Shown: positions 45,880-55,459 of the stretch, piece after piece
How positions within the stretch are numbered: position 1 is the first letter of the stretch
Layout of the letters: each line of letters opens with the position of its first letter
DNA from: Selaginella moellendorffii
Taxonomy: Eukaryota > Streptophyta > Lycopodiopsida > Selaginellales > Selaginellaceae
Length of the DNA stretch: 64,000 nucleotides
NCBI RefSeq assembly: GCF_000143415.4
Contig: NW_003314331.1
Coordinates: 262,836-326,835, forward strand
Reading direction: 5' to 3'
The notes under the pieces: model-generated
Told to the model about the DNA's origin: nothing
What the model saw: only the letters and a program-made list of their open reading frames with translations
Databases searched by the model: none
Translations under genes and position numbers: made by a program

Positions 45880-46430
45880 TGAGATTACAGACAGGGCTTG
45901 GAGGAAGGTGGGGGACAAAGGCTGCTTGGTGAGGGACGGTCGTCCTCTGGAACGTAACTCTGCCATCTTTCCCAGAGACGATTTAACATTCCACCGGAAT
46001 GACTCTGCTGGAGTGACTAGCAGTCATCGCAACAGGACGTGTGAGGTCCATCGCATGACACTTGAAGACTGTAAGCTCCTCCTCCCCCGGGTGAAGATCG
46101 AGCTCATGAGAGGGGAAGGGTGGCTAAAACCACGGGAGGAAATCGAGAGCGAAGCCTTCGCAGGGTGGGTAGCAGGGACACGGTGAAGTACCTGGAGGAG
46201 CGTGCCAAAGTTGGCGATCTTTTCAGGCTGCCGCATGTAGCTGACGGCGAGCACAGTTGTGCAGGACATATCGAGCTCGACCGCAGGTGAGGAGTTCCCT
46301 ACACCCTCCGCTTCGCGCTGGACGTGATGCTCGTGTACAAGTGTGTTGTCGAGGACATCATCGTGGGCTACTATACCAAAGAAGAGATTAACGAGCTGCA
46401 CATATGGAGGGCGGGAGTGAACATCAAATG
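45880..46430 (+). other. Unidentified coding-like stretch
   Basis: The open frame 45908-46186 and a second one at 46180-46430 (RDTVKYLEERAKVGDLF; YTLRFALDVMLVYKCVVEDIIVGYYTKEEI) look protein-like, but a stop separates the two parts of the second. No family recognised. It could be the tail of the kelch gene or a separate remnant. Confidence 0.25.
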
Positions 46431-46492
46431 CCGGGGCACAAGGATTAATAGCTCAATTGAAAGAGGAAGAAAAAATGGGTTAGGTTTCTTAC

Positions 46493-46545
46493 TACTCTCT
46501 CGCATTTTTAGGGTTCTTAATAAAAGCCCAGGGCTCTTGGATGCC
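46493..46545 (+). repeat. Short dispersed repeat, member 2
   Basis: TTTTTAGGGTTCTTAATAAAAGCCCAGGGCTCTTGGATG lies 9 nt before the PPR start codon. The same block precedes the decayed PPR copy at 51850. Confidence 0.6.
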
Positions 46546-46553
46546 CACAGTGA

Positions 46554-48074
46554 ATGAGATGGGAGGAGCTCGATGGAACTGTGAAGCTGCTACGCCAGTG
46601 TGCCGCTGCCAAGGATCGAATCAATGGAAGGCAGCTCCATCGGATGCTCGTGGAATCCGGCCAGGATTCCCTCACCTTGATTGGGAATTTGCTTGTCAAA
46701 ATGTATGGCGATTGCGGGCTCGTGGGCGATGCGTGGGCGGCGTTCCAGAGAATTGCGAGCAGGAACGTCTTCTCGTGGAACATCCTGATGGCCGCGAGCG
46801 CCGATGGGGGCGAGACGAGCCTCGCGCGAGAGGTTTTCAATCGGATGCCCAGCTCGGACATTGTGTCGTGGAATGCGATCATTGGCATCCTCGCGCGCGC
46901 CCGGGAGATTGAGAATCTCGCCGCGATCTTCTTGGCGATGCCGGAGAGGGATGTTTGCAGCTGGAATTCGTTTATTTCAGCAAATGCCCAAACTGGGCAT
47001 CTTAATCAAGCAATCCTCGCCTTTCTAAAGATGCCCAAAACGCAATCCATTACATGGAACGCCATCGTTAGCGCGTATGGAGACCACAAAAGAATCCTTG
47101 AAGCGAAAGTTATGTTTGATCGGATGGTGGAAAGAGACGCCACGTCATGGAACGCAATCGTCGGCGCACATGCCATGAACGGTGATCTGGAGCGCGCGGG
47201 AGATCTGATCCAACGGATGCCGCAAAACACACTGTGCTCGTCCAACGCGCTCCTCACGGCCCACTGCCTGAGGGGACGATTGGAAGAGGCTAGGGTTTTG
47301 CTCCTGGATGGATCACGCCCCAGGAATCTCGTCGGCTGGAGCGCCGTAATCGGAGGCTACGCGCAGGCAGGGTGCGGCGCTGAATCGCTCCAGCTCTTCC
47401 GCGCCATGGATCTCGACGGCGTCCAGCCGGACAACATCACATTCATCAGCGTCGCCTGCGCGATCGCGAGCATTCCATCGATCGCCCAGGCCCGGCTCTT
47501 GCTCGGGATCATCCGGGATCACGGATTACCCGAGGACACTCCCCTGGGCACGAATCTCATCAACATGTTTGCCAAGTGTGGGGATTTGGAAGCCGCGAGG
47601 AGGGTCTTCGAGGAGATGCCGGTGAGAGACATCGTCGCCTGGAATTCTATGCTTACTGCGTATGCCCAGGCCGGGCGAGTTGATCAATCACTGGAGCTCT
47701 TTTACTCCATGATCGCGCAGGGGATTTTGCCCGTGCTCGTCTCCTTCGTGAGCATTCTCTCGTGCTGCAGCCACGCAGGGTTGCTGTGGAGATCTCTCGA
47801 GTTCTTCCATGGAATGAGTGGGGATTTCGAACTGGCACCGGGGTTTGAGCACTTCCGGTGTATGATCGATGTGTTGGGCAGGGCCGGGCATCTGGGAAGT
47901 GCCGAGGATTTGATCCAGAGCATGCCATTTGAGCCAGATGGGGTGATCTGGAACACGCTGCTGGGTGCGTGTAGGAACTACAGGGATGTAGAGCGTGCGG
48001 AGCGTATTGCGTTGGAGATAGTTCGGCTGGATCCGGAGCTTCTCTCGTCTTATGCTCTTCTCTCAGGCACATAT
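46554..48074 (+). CDS. PLS-class pentatricopeptide-repeat protein
   Basis: About 507 aa from ATG 46554 if the TAT-GTAAAC donor at 48075 is used; 522 aa if read through to the TAG at 48120-48122. Repeats include LLVKMYGDCGLVGDAWAAF, NVFSWNILMAASADGG, DIVSWNAIIGILARA, DATSWNAIVGAHAMNGDLE, DIVAWNSMLTAYAQAGRVDQ and a terminal E-type region (GVIWNTLLGACRNYRDVERAERIALEIVRLDPE). Unlike the genes at 6826 and 11108 it has no inter-helix insertions. No DYW domain visible. A decayed partial copy lies at 51850-52860. Likely organelle RNA-processing role. Confidence 0.8.
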
Positions 48075-48129
48075 GTAAACATGGATGTTCATTTCCTATA
48101 CTTTAGTAGGTTTCAAGACTAGGTTGCAC

Positions 48130-49500
48130 CCAAATTTAACTCAAAGCAGCCAGCAATTCATTCAAGATTGCCACAGCAAGAAAGGAAGGTAGGCTTGTGG
48201 GAATTTGTATCCTAAGCTCATGGATTTCCAAATTTTCAAAGGCCAAGGTTAATGGAAGAACTAATGACATTACAGAAAGGCTTGCATTTATCAACTGGAA
48301 ATAAGAAAATGAATAATAGGTGCAGCAAATTATTTACTATTAGTACATACTATTAAGTATTGTGTAATAATTTAAATTGTCGTTTTCAACTTTTATATAA
48401 GAATCCACTATGCATTGTTATGTGAGTTTGCCTGCATGTAAAATTTTTTCATACCAGCATCAAAATGTAAAAGTAAATTTGTCTCACAGTTTGAATTGAA
48501 TGGGTTTTTCTTTCTTAAATCTGTGGCTTCTAGGGTGTAAGCATATAAAGTTGTTCATAAGTTTAATATTGACCTTCAGAAGGATGTGCTAACACAATAT
48601 TAGATTTTAAAACAATAAATATCATGAATATCAAGACATGAATACAAAAGCAAGAGCACTCTTGTAGTATTTGAATATTGGTTCTACTTATAGTTTTTAT
48701 ATTTCTTGTAAAGTGAAAGTAAATCAAATGCTGAAGGTAAAATTGGAGGTAATATAGCTTGGTTTTTCTGGCAACAATAACAAAAAGTACAAACTACCAA
48801 TATTAAATTTTATTATATTAAAGTCATTGTAAATGTTATGGTTTGCTAGTGTGGTATTCATTGGGTGAGAATGATTCATTTAGTGTTGCTTGATGTATAT
48901 AATTCTTTTAATGAGATGCATGTCAGTTTTCATATGCTTTTAAATTTCCAATTGATTGGTGTATTATCATGGTTATGATGATAATTATTATTTTAAACAG
49001 CTATAGTATCGGTTTCATTAGAGGCATTTATATTTCCATTAGATTGGTTAGTATGTTGTATTGAGGAGGCAAGTCCTTTTTAATCAATTTGATTAGAATT
49101 ATAGTTTATATTATAATTGAGTTTGTTTGAAAGTTTTTATATTGGAGAAAAAAAAAAGATTATGTGACCCAAAGAATTAAAGCCTCATTACTTTTATTAT
49201 GAAAATAAATATAAACATACACAAACATTCTGAACTTCTCCACAAATATACAAATTATCCAATCTAAGAAGTCTTGACTGATCTGATGTGATAATTCCAA
49301 TATGAAATACTCGACAAAAATAAACAAAGCCTGACAATTCCACTATGAAAAGTTCGACAAAAATTATGCAGAAGCGCAATAAAAATTTAAACACATTGTC
49401 ACTGAAAACCCCTGAGATGATAGTACAGGTGGTCTCCCTGCTGGATAAGATCAAGGCCACCTGCCTGCAAGATTAAAGTTTCTATAAATCCAAGGCGGCA
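48130..49500. other. AT-rich intergenic stretch
   Basis: Downstream of the PPR gene. 48170-48455 is shared in pieces with 52890-53125, the 3' flank of the decayed PPR copy. Otherwise no gene-like frame. Confidence 0.4.
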
Positions 49501-49517
49501 AAAGCACCAATGCATTT

Positions 49518-50368
49518 CTAGCGTTTGAATGCAAACTCAATTTGCATCCTATAACCACAGACAAACTCGTCTCCCACACTGGGAGGCCGCTCAAGACCAT
49601 ATCCAACCGGATGAAAGCTTGCAACCTTTGCCACGCCATCCTTATCGACGAAGTTAAAAACAAGCGGCCCTTTTGCTGGAGCCGAGATTTCCTCCTCCAC
49701 ATTTTCCATTCCCCACAAAGGGTACGGAACACTAAAGCTCCTTGTTTCTTTGCTGTAGTCGTAATGGTCTAGAAACTTGTCCAAGCCTTGTAAGAGCCTG
49801 GCAACTTTAAGCACCCGACTTTCATCGCCAAATCCCATCATGTCTATTGCTGGTGCTACCTGTAAGCTTACCATGTCCGTGAACGGCTCCACCTCCACGC
49901 GATTTGTGGCTTGATCCCACACATAACCTTGCAGAGCACAGCACTTGTAAATTCAGGTTCCCATGAGTGAAAGATTGGCTTACCACTTATCTGTAGATAA
50001 GTACCACAAAGCACGAGGAAGAGTCCATACAGCGACCTGTCAACTCTCAAGATATCAACATGTTCCCGGACGAACTCCAGCGCCTTGGAGAAGCAAACAC
50101 TAGGGAGGCGATTAATTTCCACCATCAAAGGGATCATGTTGCGCTCCATGACCAAGCCATGGCCCTCGGTGCTGAATACGCTGTTGGATCGGAAACATTT
50201 GGAGAGCACCCGGTGCACTTCGTCCTCGTGGTCGTCGCCGTCGTCATCAAAGCACACGCACTTGAGCTCAAACGCCGCTCTCACCGCTTTCTCGCTCGGC
50301 ACCTCATTCACACCTCTCCAAAACAGATCGAAGCCACGGTGGCGTAGCGCAACTGGAAGCCTCGTCAT
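49518..50368 (-). CDS. PD-(D/E)xK nuclease-like protein, paralogue of the kinase-bearing neighbour
   Basis: Exons (minus) 50368-49984 and 49927-49518 give 264 aa; the 56-nt intron has GTAAGC and AAG ends. It aligns throughout with the N-terminal two thirds of the plus-strand gene at 50390: LFLVLCGTYLQISGYVWDQATNRVEVEPFTDMV here against LCISVVCPYIQVAGYVYDSASDTIEMEPLTDIV there, then PYPLWGMENV against PYLLWNYKNV and FVDKDGVAKVASF against FEDHHGCRKIAKF. An early D14 ... E34-L35-K36 fits the PD-(D/E)xK nuclease pattern. The protein stops where the neighbour's kinase lobe begins. The layout recalls the nuclease part of CR (crinkler-like) proteins described from oomycetes, fungi and early land plants; that assignment is inference. 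Confidence 0.6.
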
Positions 50369-50373
50369 TTGTG

Positions 50374-50389
50374 AACCCTAGCTAGGGTT
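50374..50389. promoter_or_regulatory. 16-bp palindrome of two telo-boxes between divergent start codons
   Basis: AACCCTAGCTAGGGTT is perfectly palindromic. It touches the ATG of the plus gene (50390) and is 5 nt from the ATG of the minus gene (50368). Each half contains AACCCTA, the plant telo-box core, facing both genes. The 21-bp gap leaves no room for separate leaders, so transcripts from the two genes must overlap or initiate inside each other. Confidence 0.7.
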
Positions 50390-51772
50390 ATGGAGAGGAC
50401 TAGAGGTGACGAGCGATATGTCAGGTATTTCCTGCAGGGACTGACGAGAAGTGGGGCGATACAGTATGCCAAGGATACCTTCTTGAAGCTTCAGCAAAAT
50501 CCATCCGCATCGTGCAGCCGGCGGAAGTGGGCTCAGTTTACCAACCCTCAGTTCTACTGTTACCGGGGTCCCGTGGAGGCCAGTCCCGAGATCCCCGTCA
50601 AGCTACGCCATCCCAGTTTTGCGCAGCTGCGAGAAGCTATGGAGATTACGCCAGACGAGGAGGACATCTCCATGGAAAGCTTTTTGTGGTCTCAAGTTTC
50701 AGCGGGCTTTGAGAACGACGACGACATGAAGGAGAAGCTAGTGCACAGGCTGGATCGGTATCTAGGCGAACGCATTCACAGGGAGATCCGGCTAGAAAAT
50801 TGCTCTTGCGATGGGATCATCATAAGTAGGAAGGAGCCAAGGATTCTCTTCAGGTTCAAGAGCGAACTGGGAGCTGGAGATCCCTGCTTCGAGGTGCTCG
50901 GCTACATTCGAAACTGGGTCTCCCAAGAAACCAAGGCTGGAAGAAAAGCCTCCTTCTACGGTCTGTGCATTTCCGTAGTTTGCCCATACATCCAGGTGGC
51001 AGGCTACGTTTATGACTCCGCGAGTGACACCATCGAGATGGAGCCATTGACAGACATTGTATGCGTTTATGGCCCACGACAGAACAGGGGAAGGGTGGCC
51101 AAACTCTTGCATGGGATCAAGGAATTCCTCCGCTTGGATCTGGCGACAGGAGGACCAGTGAATCTACCGTATCTGTTGTGGAATTACAAGAATGTCCAAG
51201 TGGTGGATGCGGAGAGTCTGGTCTTCAAGTTTGAAGACCATCATGGGTGCAGGAAGATTGCAAAGTTTGTTGTGTATAACTCTTATGGCATAGAGGCACA
51301 CCATGCCTGGGCAGCTAATGGCATGGCACCTGCTCTTACAGAGCTGAAAGCTGCCACGCCACCTTTCTATATGGCTGTTATGGACTGCCTGGCTGAAGAG
51401 GATGGGTGGAGGTCATGTGTGGATCTGGTGCGTGATTGGAAGCTTAATAGTTCTATGGACAAGGTGGCAAAACTCCAAGACATTGTGAAACATAGAGTTC
51501 AGAAATGCCATGATGACGGGTTCGTGCATGGTGATTTACGATTAACTAATTTGATGTGCAAAGAAGAAGCTAATGGGAATTTGGAAGTGAAAGCATTGGA
51601 TTTTGATTGGTCTGGTGAAAAGGGAAAAGCTATGTATCCAACGATATTGAACGACAAGATTAAATGGCACCCTGATGTCAAGTACCGTGCACTGATTCAT
51701 GCTGAGCATGATTTGTGGTTTGTGGATCGCCTTGTGGAACAGCTTGATGAGCTCTTTATCTCAGACATGTAA
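50390..51772 (+). CDS. Nuclease-like plus atypical protein-kinase domain protein
   Basis: 460 aa, intronless. The N-terminal part resembles its divergent neighbour and holds a nuclease-like strand pattern D141-G-I-I-I ... R155-F156-K157 ... D164-P, with Arg where the catalytic Glu would be. The C-terminal third is an atypical kinase lobe: KIAKFVVYNSYG (Lys strand), EAHHAWAANGMAPAL, FVHGDLRLTNLM (H380-G-D382, N387) and LDFDWSGEKGKAMYP (D404-F-D406). The H-G-D-L-R and D-F-D-W-x-G-x-x-G forms are found in a kinase group common in fungi and oomycetes and linked with CR-type proteins. A member of the short AGGGTTCTTAATAACAG repeat follows 4 nt after the stop. Role unknown; a defence or conflict role is speculative. 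Confidence 0.65.
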   Translation: MERTRGDERYVRYFLQGLTRSGAIQYAKDTFLKLQQNPSASCSRRKWAQFTNPQFYCYRGPVEASPEIPVKLRHPSFAQLREAMEITPDEEDISMESFLWSQVSAGFENDDDMKEKLVHRLDRYLGERIHREIRLENCSCDGIIISRKEPRILFRFKSELGAGDPCFEVLGYIRNWVSQETKAGRKASFYGLCISVVCPYIQVAGYVYDSASDTIEMEPLTDIVCVYGPRQNRGRVAKLLHGIKEFLRLDLATGGPVNLPYLLWNYKNVQVVDAESLVFKFEDHHGCRKIAKFVVYNSYGIEAHHAWAANGMAPALTELKAATPPFYMAVMDCLAEEDGWRSCVDLVRDWKLNSSMDKVAKLQDIVKHRVQKCHDDGFVHGDLRLTNLMCKEEANGNLEVKALDFDWSGEKGKAMYPTILNDKIKWHPDVKYRALIHAEHDLWFVDRLVEQLDELFISDM

Positions 51773-51775
51773 AGT

Positions 51776-51826
51776 TTTAGGGTTCTTAATAACAGAGCCC
51801 AGATTTTTAGGGCTCTTGGATGTCTG
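51776..51826 (+). repeat. Short dispersed repeat, member 3
   Basis: TTTTAGGGTTCTTAATAACAGAGCCCAG and TTTTTAGGGCTCTTGGATG lie between the kinase-like gene's stop and the decayed PPR copy. Same order as at 46493. Confidence 0.6.
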
Positions 51827-51849
51827 CTTATTTTTATAATAAATAAACA

Positions 51850-52860
51850 CTAGGAGCACGATGGAACTTACTACGCCAGTGTGCCGCTGCCAAGGATCGA
51901 ATCAATGGAAGGGATGCTCATGGAATCCGGCCAGGATTCCCCCACCTTGATTGGGAATTTGCTTGTCAAAATGTATGGTGATTGTGGCGATGCGTGGGCA
52001 GCGTCCCAGCGAATCGCGAGCAGGAACGTCTTCTCGTGGAACATCCTGATGGCCGCGAGCGCCGACGGGGAAAATGAGAAGCCCGCCGCGATCTTCTTGG
52101 TGATGTCGGAGAGGGATGTTTGCAGCTGGAATTCCTTCGTCCCCGCAAATGCCCAAAGTGGGCATCGTGATAAAGCAATCCTCGCCTTTCTAAAGATGCC
52201 TAAAACGCAATCCACTACATGGAACGCCATCGTCAGCGCGTATGGAGACAACAAAAGAATTCCTGAAGCGAAAGCTATGCTCGATCGAATGGTGAAAGAG
52301 ACGCCACGTCATGGAACGCAATCGTCGCCGCACATGCCATGAACGGTGATCTGGAGCGCGCGAGAGATCTGATCCAACGGATGCCGCAACACACACTGTG
52401 CTCGTCCAACGCGCTCCTCACGGCGCCTGAGGGGACGATTGGAAGAGGCTAGGGTTTTGCTCCTGGATGGATCGCGCCCCAGGAATCTCTTCGGCTGGAG
52501 CGCCGTAATCGGAGGCTACGTGCAGGCAGGGCGCGGCACTGAATCGCTCCAGCTCTTCCGCGCCATGGATCTCGACGGCGTCCAGCCGGACAACATCACA
52601 TTCATCAGCGTCGCCTGCGCGATCGCGAGCACTCCATCGATCGCCCAGGCCCGGCTCTTGCTCGGGATCATCCGGGATCACGGATTACCCGAGGACACTC
52701 CCCTGGGCACAAATTTTTTTTTTACTAATTTGTCAACTTACCTCACTTTAAACCACCTTTAACTTTGTTATAGTTAAATTTTGTAGAGCGTGCGGAGCGT
52801 ATTGCGTAGATTCTCTCGTCCTATGTTCTTCTCTCAGGCACATATATAAACATGGATGTT
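51850..52860 (+). pseudogene. Decayed partial copy of the PPR gene at 46554
   Basis: Nearly identical in patches to 46580-48090. Differences that kill it: loss of part of the N terminus, a roughly 100-nt deletion after the third helix pair (near 52065), one missing G at about 52292 (GATGGTGAAAGAG for GATGGTGGAAAGAG) that shifts frame, a 5-nt loss near 52425, and replacement of about 430 nt (LINMFAKC through YRDVE) by about 75 nt of AT-rich filler at 52713-52785. The 3' flank is shared to about 53125. Confidence 0.8.
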
Positions 52861-53329
52861 GATTTTCTATACTTTGGTAGTTTTCAAAACTAGGATTGCA
52901 CCCGCAAGAAAGGAAGCTAGGCTTGTGGCTCTATCTGGAATTTGTTTCCTAGCTCAAAATTTCAAAGGCCAAGGTTAATGGATGCTATTTTATCAACTGA
53001 AAATAAGACAATGAATAAGCATTTAAACCATGTTGCTGTTATACAATAAGTGTTGTATACTAATCAAATTGTTGCTTTAGACTATGTATTGTTATGTGAG
53101 TTTGCTTACATGTAAAATTTGATCAAAACAGAACTGTATTGTGTCTCCCAACTCTCTTCTCTAGTTTTTGTAAGTCTAACCAAGCGTGCCAACTCTCTGC
53201 CACATCTGGATACTCAGCTGTTTTGACTTCCAACAGCTGTAGAATCTTTCGTGGTCGACGACACTTCATTCGACCACCTGATGGGCAACTTGAGCAGAAT
53301 TCCCCTCGATCGCAAGGGAGTTTGCTGCC

Positions 53330-53470
53330 ACACTCTTGAAGTTACTACTCGCAGCTCTCAGGATGCGCCATTGCTTGAGGTGTTTGCTCCTTCTCTCGCC
53401 TCTAGAAACAGGGATTTGCTGAAAGGAGAGTGCTAAAGGAACTCCAAGATCTTGGATATACCCGATAGTT
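53330..53470 (+). pseudogene. PSMG4: PSMG4 (proteasome assembly chaperone 4) fragment
   Basis: Matches exons 4 and 5 of the intact gene at 62474-63096. GCAGCTCTCAGGA is followed by a deletion that removes most of exon 4, then CTTGAG-GTG, the short intron ending in AAACAG, and GGATTTGCTGAAAGG...ATACCCGATAG encoding LLKGEC or, in the true frame, GFAERRVLKELQDLGYTR. Exons 1-3 are absent. Confidence 0.7.
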
Positions 53471-53474
53471 CCAA

Positions 53475-53714
53475 CACCCTACGAAGAAAAGAAGGAAGAA
53501 AAAAAGGAATCGAGCAAAGAATACAAGAATGGTGGTGATAAAAATGAAATGCGAGGGGAAGAAAGAAATGAGAGAGGCTGAGTCGTTGAGCGATGAAGAC
53601 GAAAAAGAAAGAATGGGCTGTCACACAAGCGAATGTGTGGTAGTGTACAAAAAGTATGAAGTGGTGGTGTTGTTTTGCATTCCACTGTTTAGAAGAGTGA
53701 CACACTCCTCTTAG
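53475..53714 (+). pseudogene. Acidic-repeat protein gene, truncated inverted copy
   Basis: Matches the minus strand of 61210-61510, the C-terminal end of the gene at 61193-62398 (EYKNGGD, EMREAES, SDEDEEERMG, YTKYEVVELFCIPLFRRVT). The N terminus and the whole tandem-repeat region are missing. Confidence 0.7.
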
Positions 53715-53741
53715 TTTGCTTCTTTCAATCGAATCGATGAG

Positions 53742-54422
53742 CTATTTCTTGGTGTAATCCTTGAGCCCCTGCCGGAGAGCTTCCAGGTTGACGCCCTCGT
53801 CCACAAGAATGCTTGTGACGCCCATTTGTGAAACCTTGAACAAAGAAAAGTTTTAGAGAACGAAACGAAAAGAAGGTTTTTGCTCACTGCTTTTATGTTG
53901 CGTTGCTCGTCATCGAAGAAGAGCATGTCCTTGAAAGGCGTGCTGGACTTTTGATGGATCTTTTGGAAGTGCTCGGTCTTGTGGCTCCAGCTCGGGTAGA
54001 TTTCCTAGAGATAATTGCTGTGGAAGATGGAAGGAACGAGAAAAATACCTTGGGGAAGAAGAGAGTAGCGAGGTTGAGCTTGGATAGAAAGGCGGTGGCA
54101 ATGTCGGGTGTGGGAGTTCTCGACGCCACAGCCATGGCGACGCCCTTCTCCTGGAGCGCGCTGAGAATCCCGGTCACCTGGGGATAGAGCCGCGGATTAT
54201 CTCGCTTTGACATGCATTCGCTGGAGAGAAATCAAAATCGACCGAGAAATCTTGAGGAAGGGAGAGAAAGAGAGGCGCTCAGTCGCTCAATCGCTCACTC
54301 ACTCACCACCAGAAGGGCCACAGTGTGTAGTCGAGATCGAAGACAACGAGGCGGGGGAGGCGCTCGGCGCTTGCCAGGAGCTCCAATGCCTGGGCTTTGA
54401 CGGCATCGCTGCTGGTGCTCAT
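53742..54422 (-). CDS. MDP1: Magnesium-dependent phosphatase 1 (HAD family)
   Basis: Exons (minus) 54422-54307, 54220-54049, 54004-53888 and 53834-53742 give 165 aa in phase. The HAD catalytic loop is LVVFDLDYTLWPFW with nucleophile D29, D31 and T33. Then come RLYPQVTGILSALQEKGVAMAVASRTPTPDIA (motif II Ser/Thr), EIYPSWSHKTEHFQKIHQ (motif III Lys) and MLFFDDEQRNI (motif IV acids), ending with MGVTSILVDEG. This is the standard MDP-1 layout; members dephosphorylate protein tyrosine or fructosamine phosphates. Length is usual. An inverted, decayed copy lies at 60655-61141. Confidence 0.9.
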
Positions 54423-54541
54423 CCTCGCCGGTGCCCTAGGTCCCGCTGGCCTCTGCGCGCACGCGTGAGGAAGAACTAGATCGCGCTGGCGTAGCATGAA
54501 GCCAAAATGCGAAGCCCTAAAAACAGAACTGTTAATACTTA

Positions 54542-55445
54542 GGGGGGTTTCGCACCCACCATTAAATTAGTAAATTTAATGGTAATTCGTTCACACCACC
54601 ACACTATTATATTAGATTTTGTAAACTCTAATTTAATAGATAATTTAATGGTAACTTGTTCACACCAGAAATAAACATTAAAGTAAGCTAATGTTACAAT
54701 TAGCATTTCTTTCACATTTTTCGCTAAAATCCTAATGCTACACTTTTGTAGCATTAGGATTAAATTATTCCACGAATATTCTATAGGGCAATGTTAGATC
54801 CGTGCTGCTGCTGCTTCTTCATGCGCACAACTCTCCGAACGCCACCTCTTCCTCCTCCCTTGGTTGCTTCCATGACACACCCATTCCGCTGCCCCCACTG
54901 GAGAAGCCCACTGGGCTTGTTGGGGCTCTTGCACTTGTGCCCAACGCCACATTCCAGAGCACTTGCCTCCCCGTTGCTCTGCTCTGCCATGCCACTCGAC
55001 GCCATTACCGCCGCCAGGCTGGGGGACGAGGCCATTGCCGCTGCTGTGGAAGCTCCTCCTATCGTTGTCATTGCTGCCGCCTCCTCCACTGCCACTTTTT
55101 GAGGAGGGAGGGGGGAGATGGAGGAGCTAGTGCAAAGAGGGTGAGGGAGATTGATGGGGGTGGCTGGTGCCAAGATCTTCGTGATTGTTGCCGCCTTTTG
55201 CACTGCTGCATGTTATAAGGTATAACTTAATAGCTGGTGTGAACAGAGCATCATTAAATTAGCTAATTTAATGGGAGTGTGAACCAGTTAACATTATCCA
55301 AAGTTTTTATCACCCAAAATGACTAATAACTACTAATGCTATTATTAACAAATATTGGTGTGAAAAGAATAACATTAAAATTTTAAATTAGGCTAAAATC
55401 CTCTGATGTAAAAGCCCTAAATTAATGGTGGGTGCGAAAACCCCC
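54542..55445. mobile_element. PIF/Harbinger-like non-autonomous element with GC-rich core
   Basis: Terminal inverted repeats of about 29 bp begin GGGGGGTTTCGCACCCACCA on the left and, read inward on the other strand, GGGGGTTTTCGCACCCACCA on the right, with two mismatches over the repeat. They are flanked by TTA on both sides (54539-54541 and 55446-55448), the 3-bp target duplication typical of PIF/Harbinger. Subterminal parts are AT-rich and repeat GTGTGAAC and AATTTAATGG. The core at 54790-55205 is GC-rich and open on both strands (minus frame of 140 aa, 54781-55203), unlike the rest. No transposase is encoded. Confidence 0.75.
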
Positions 55446-55459
55446 TTAGAATATAATTC

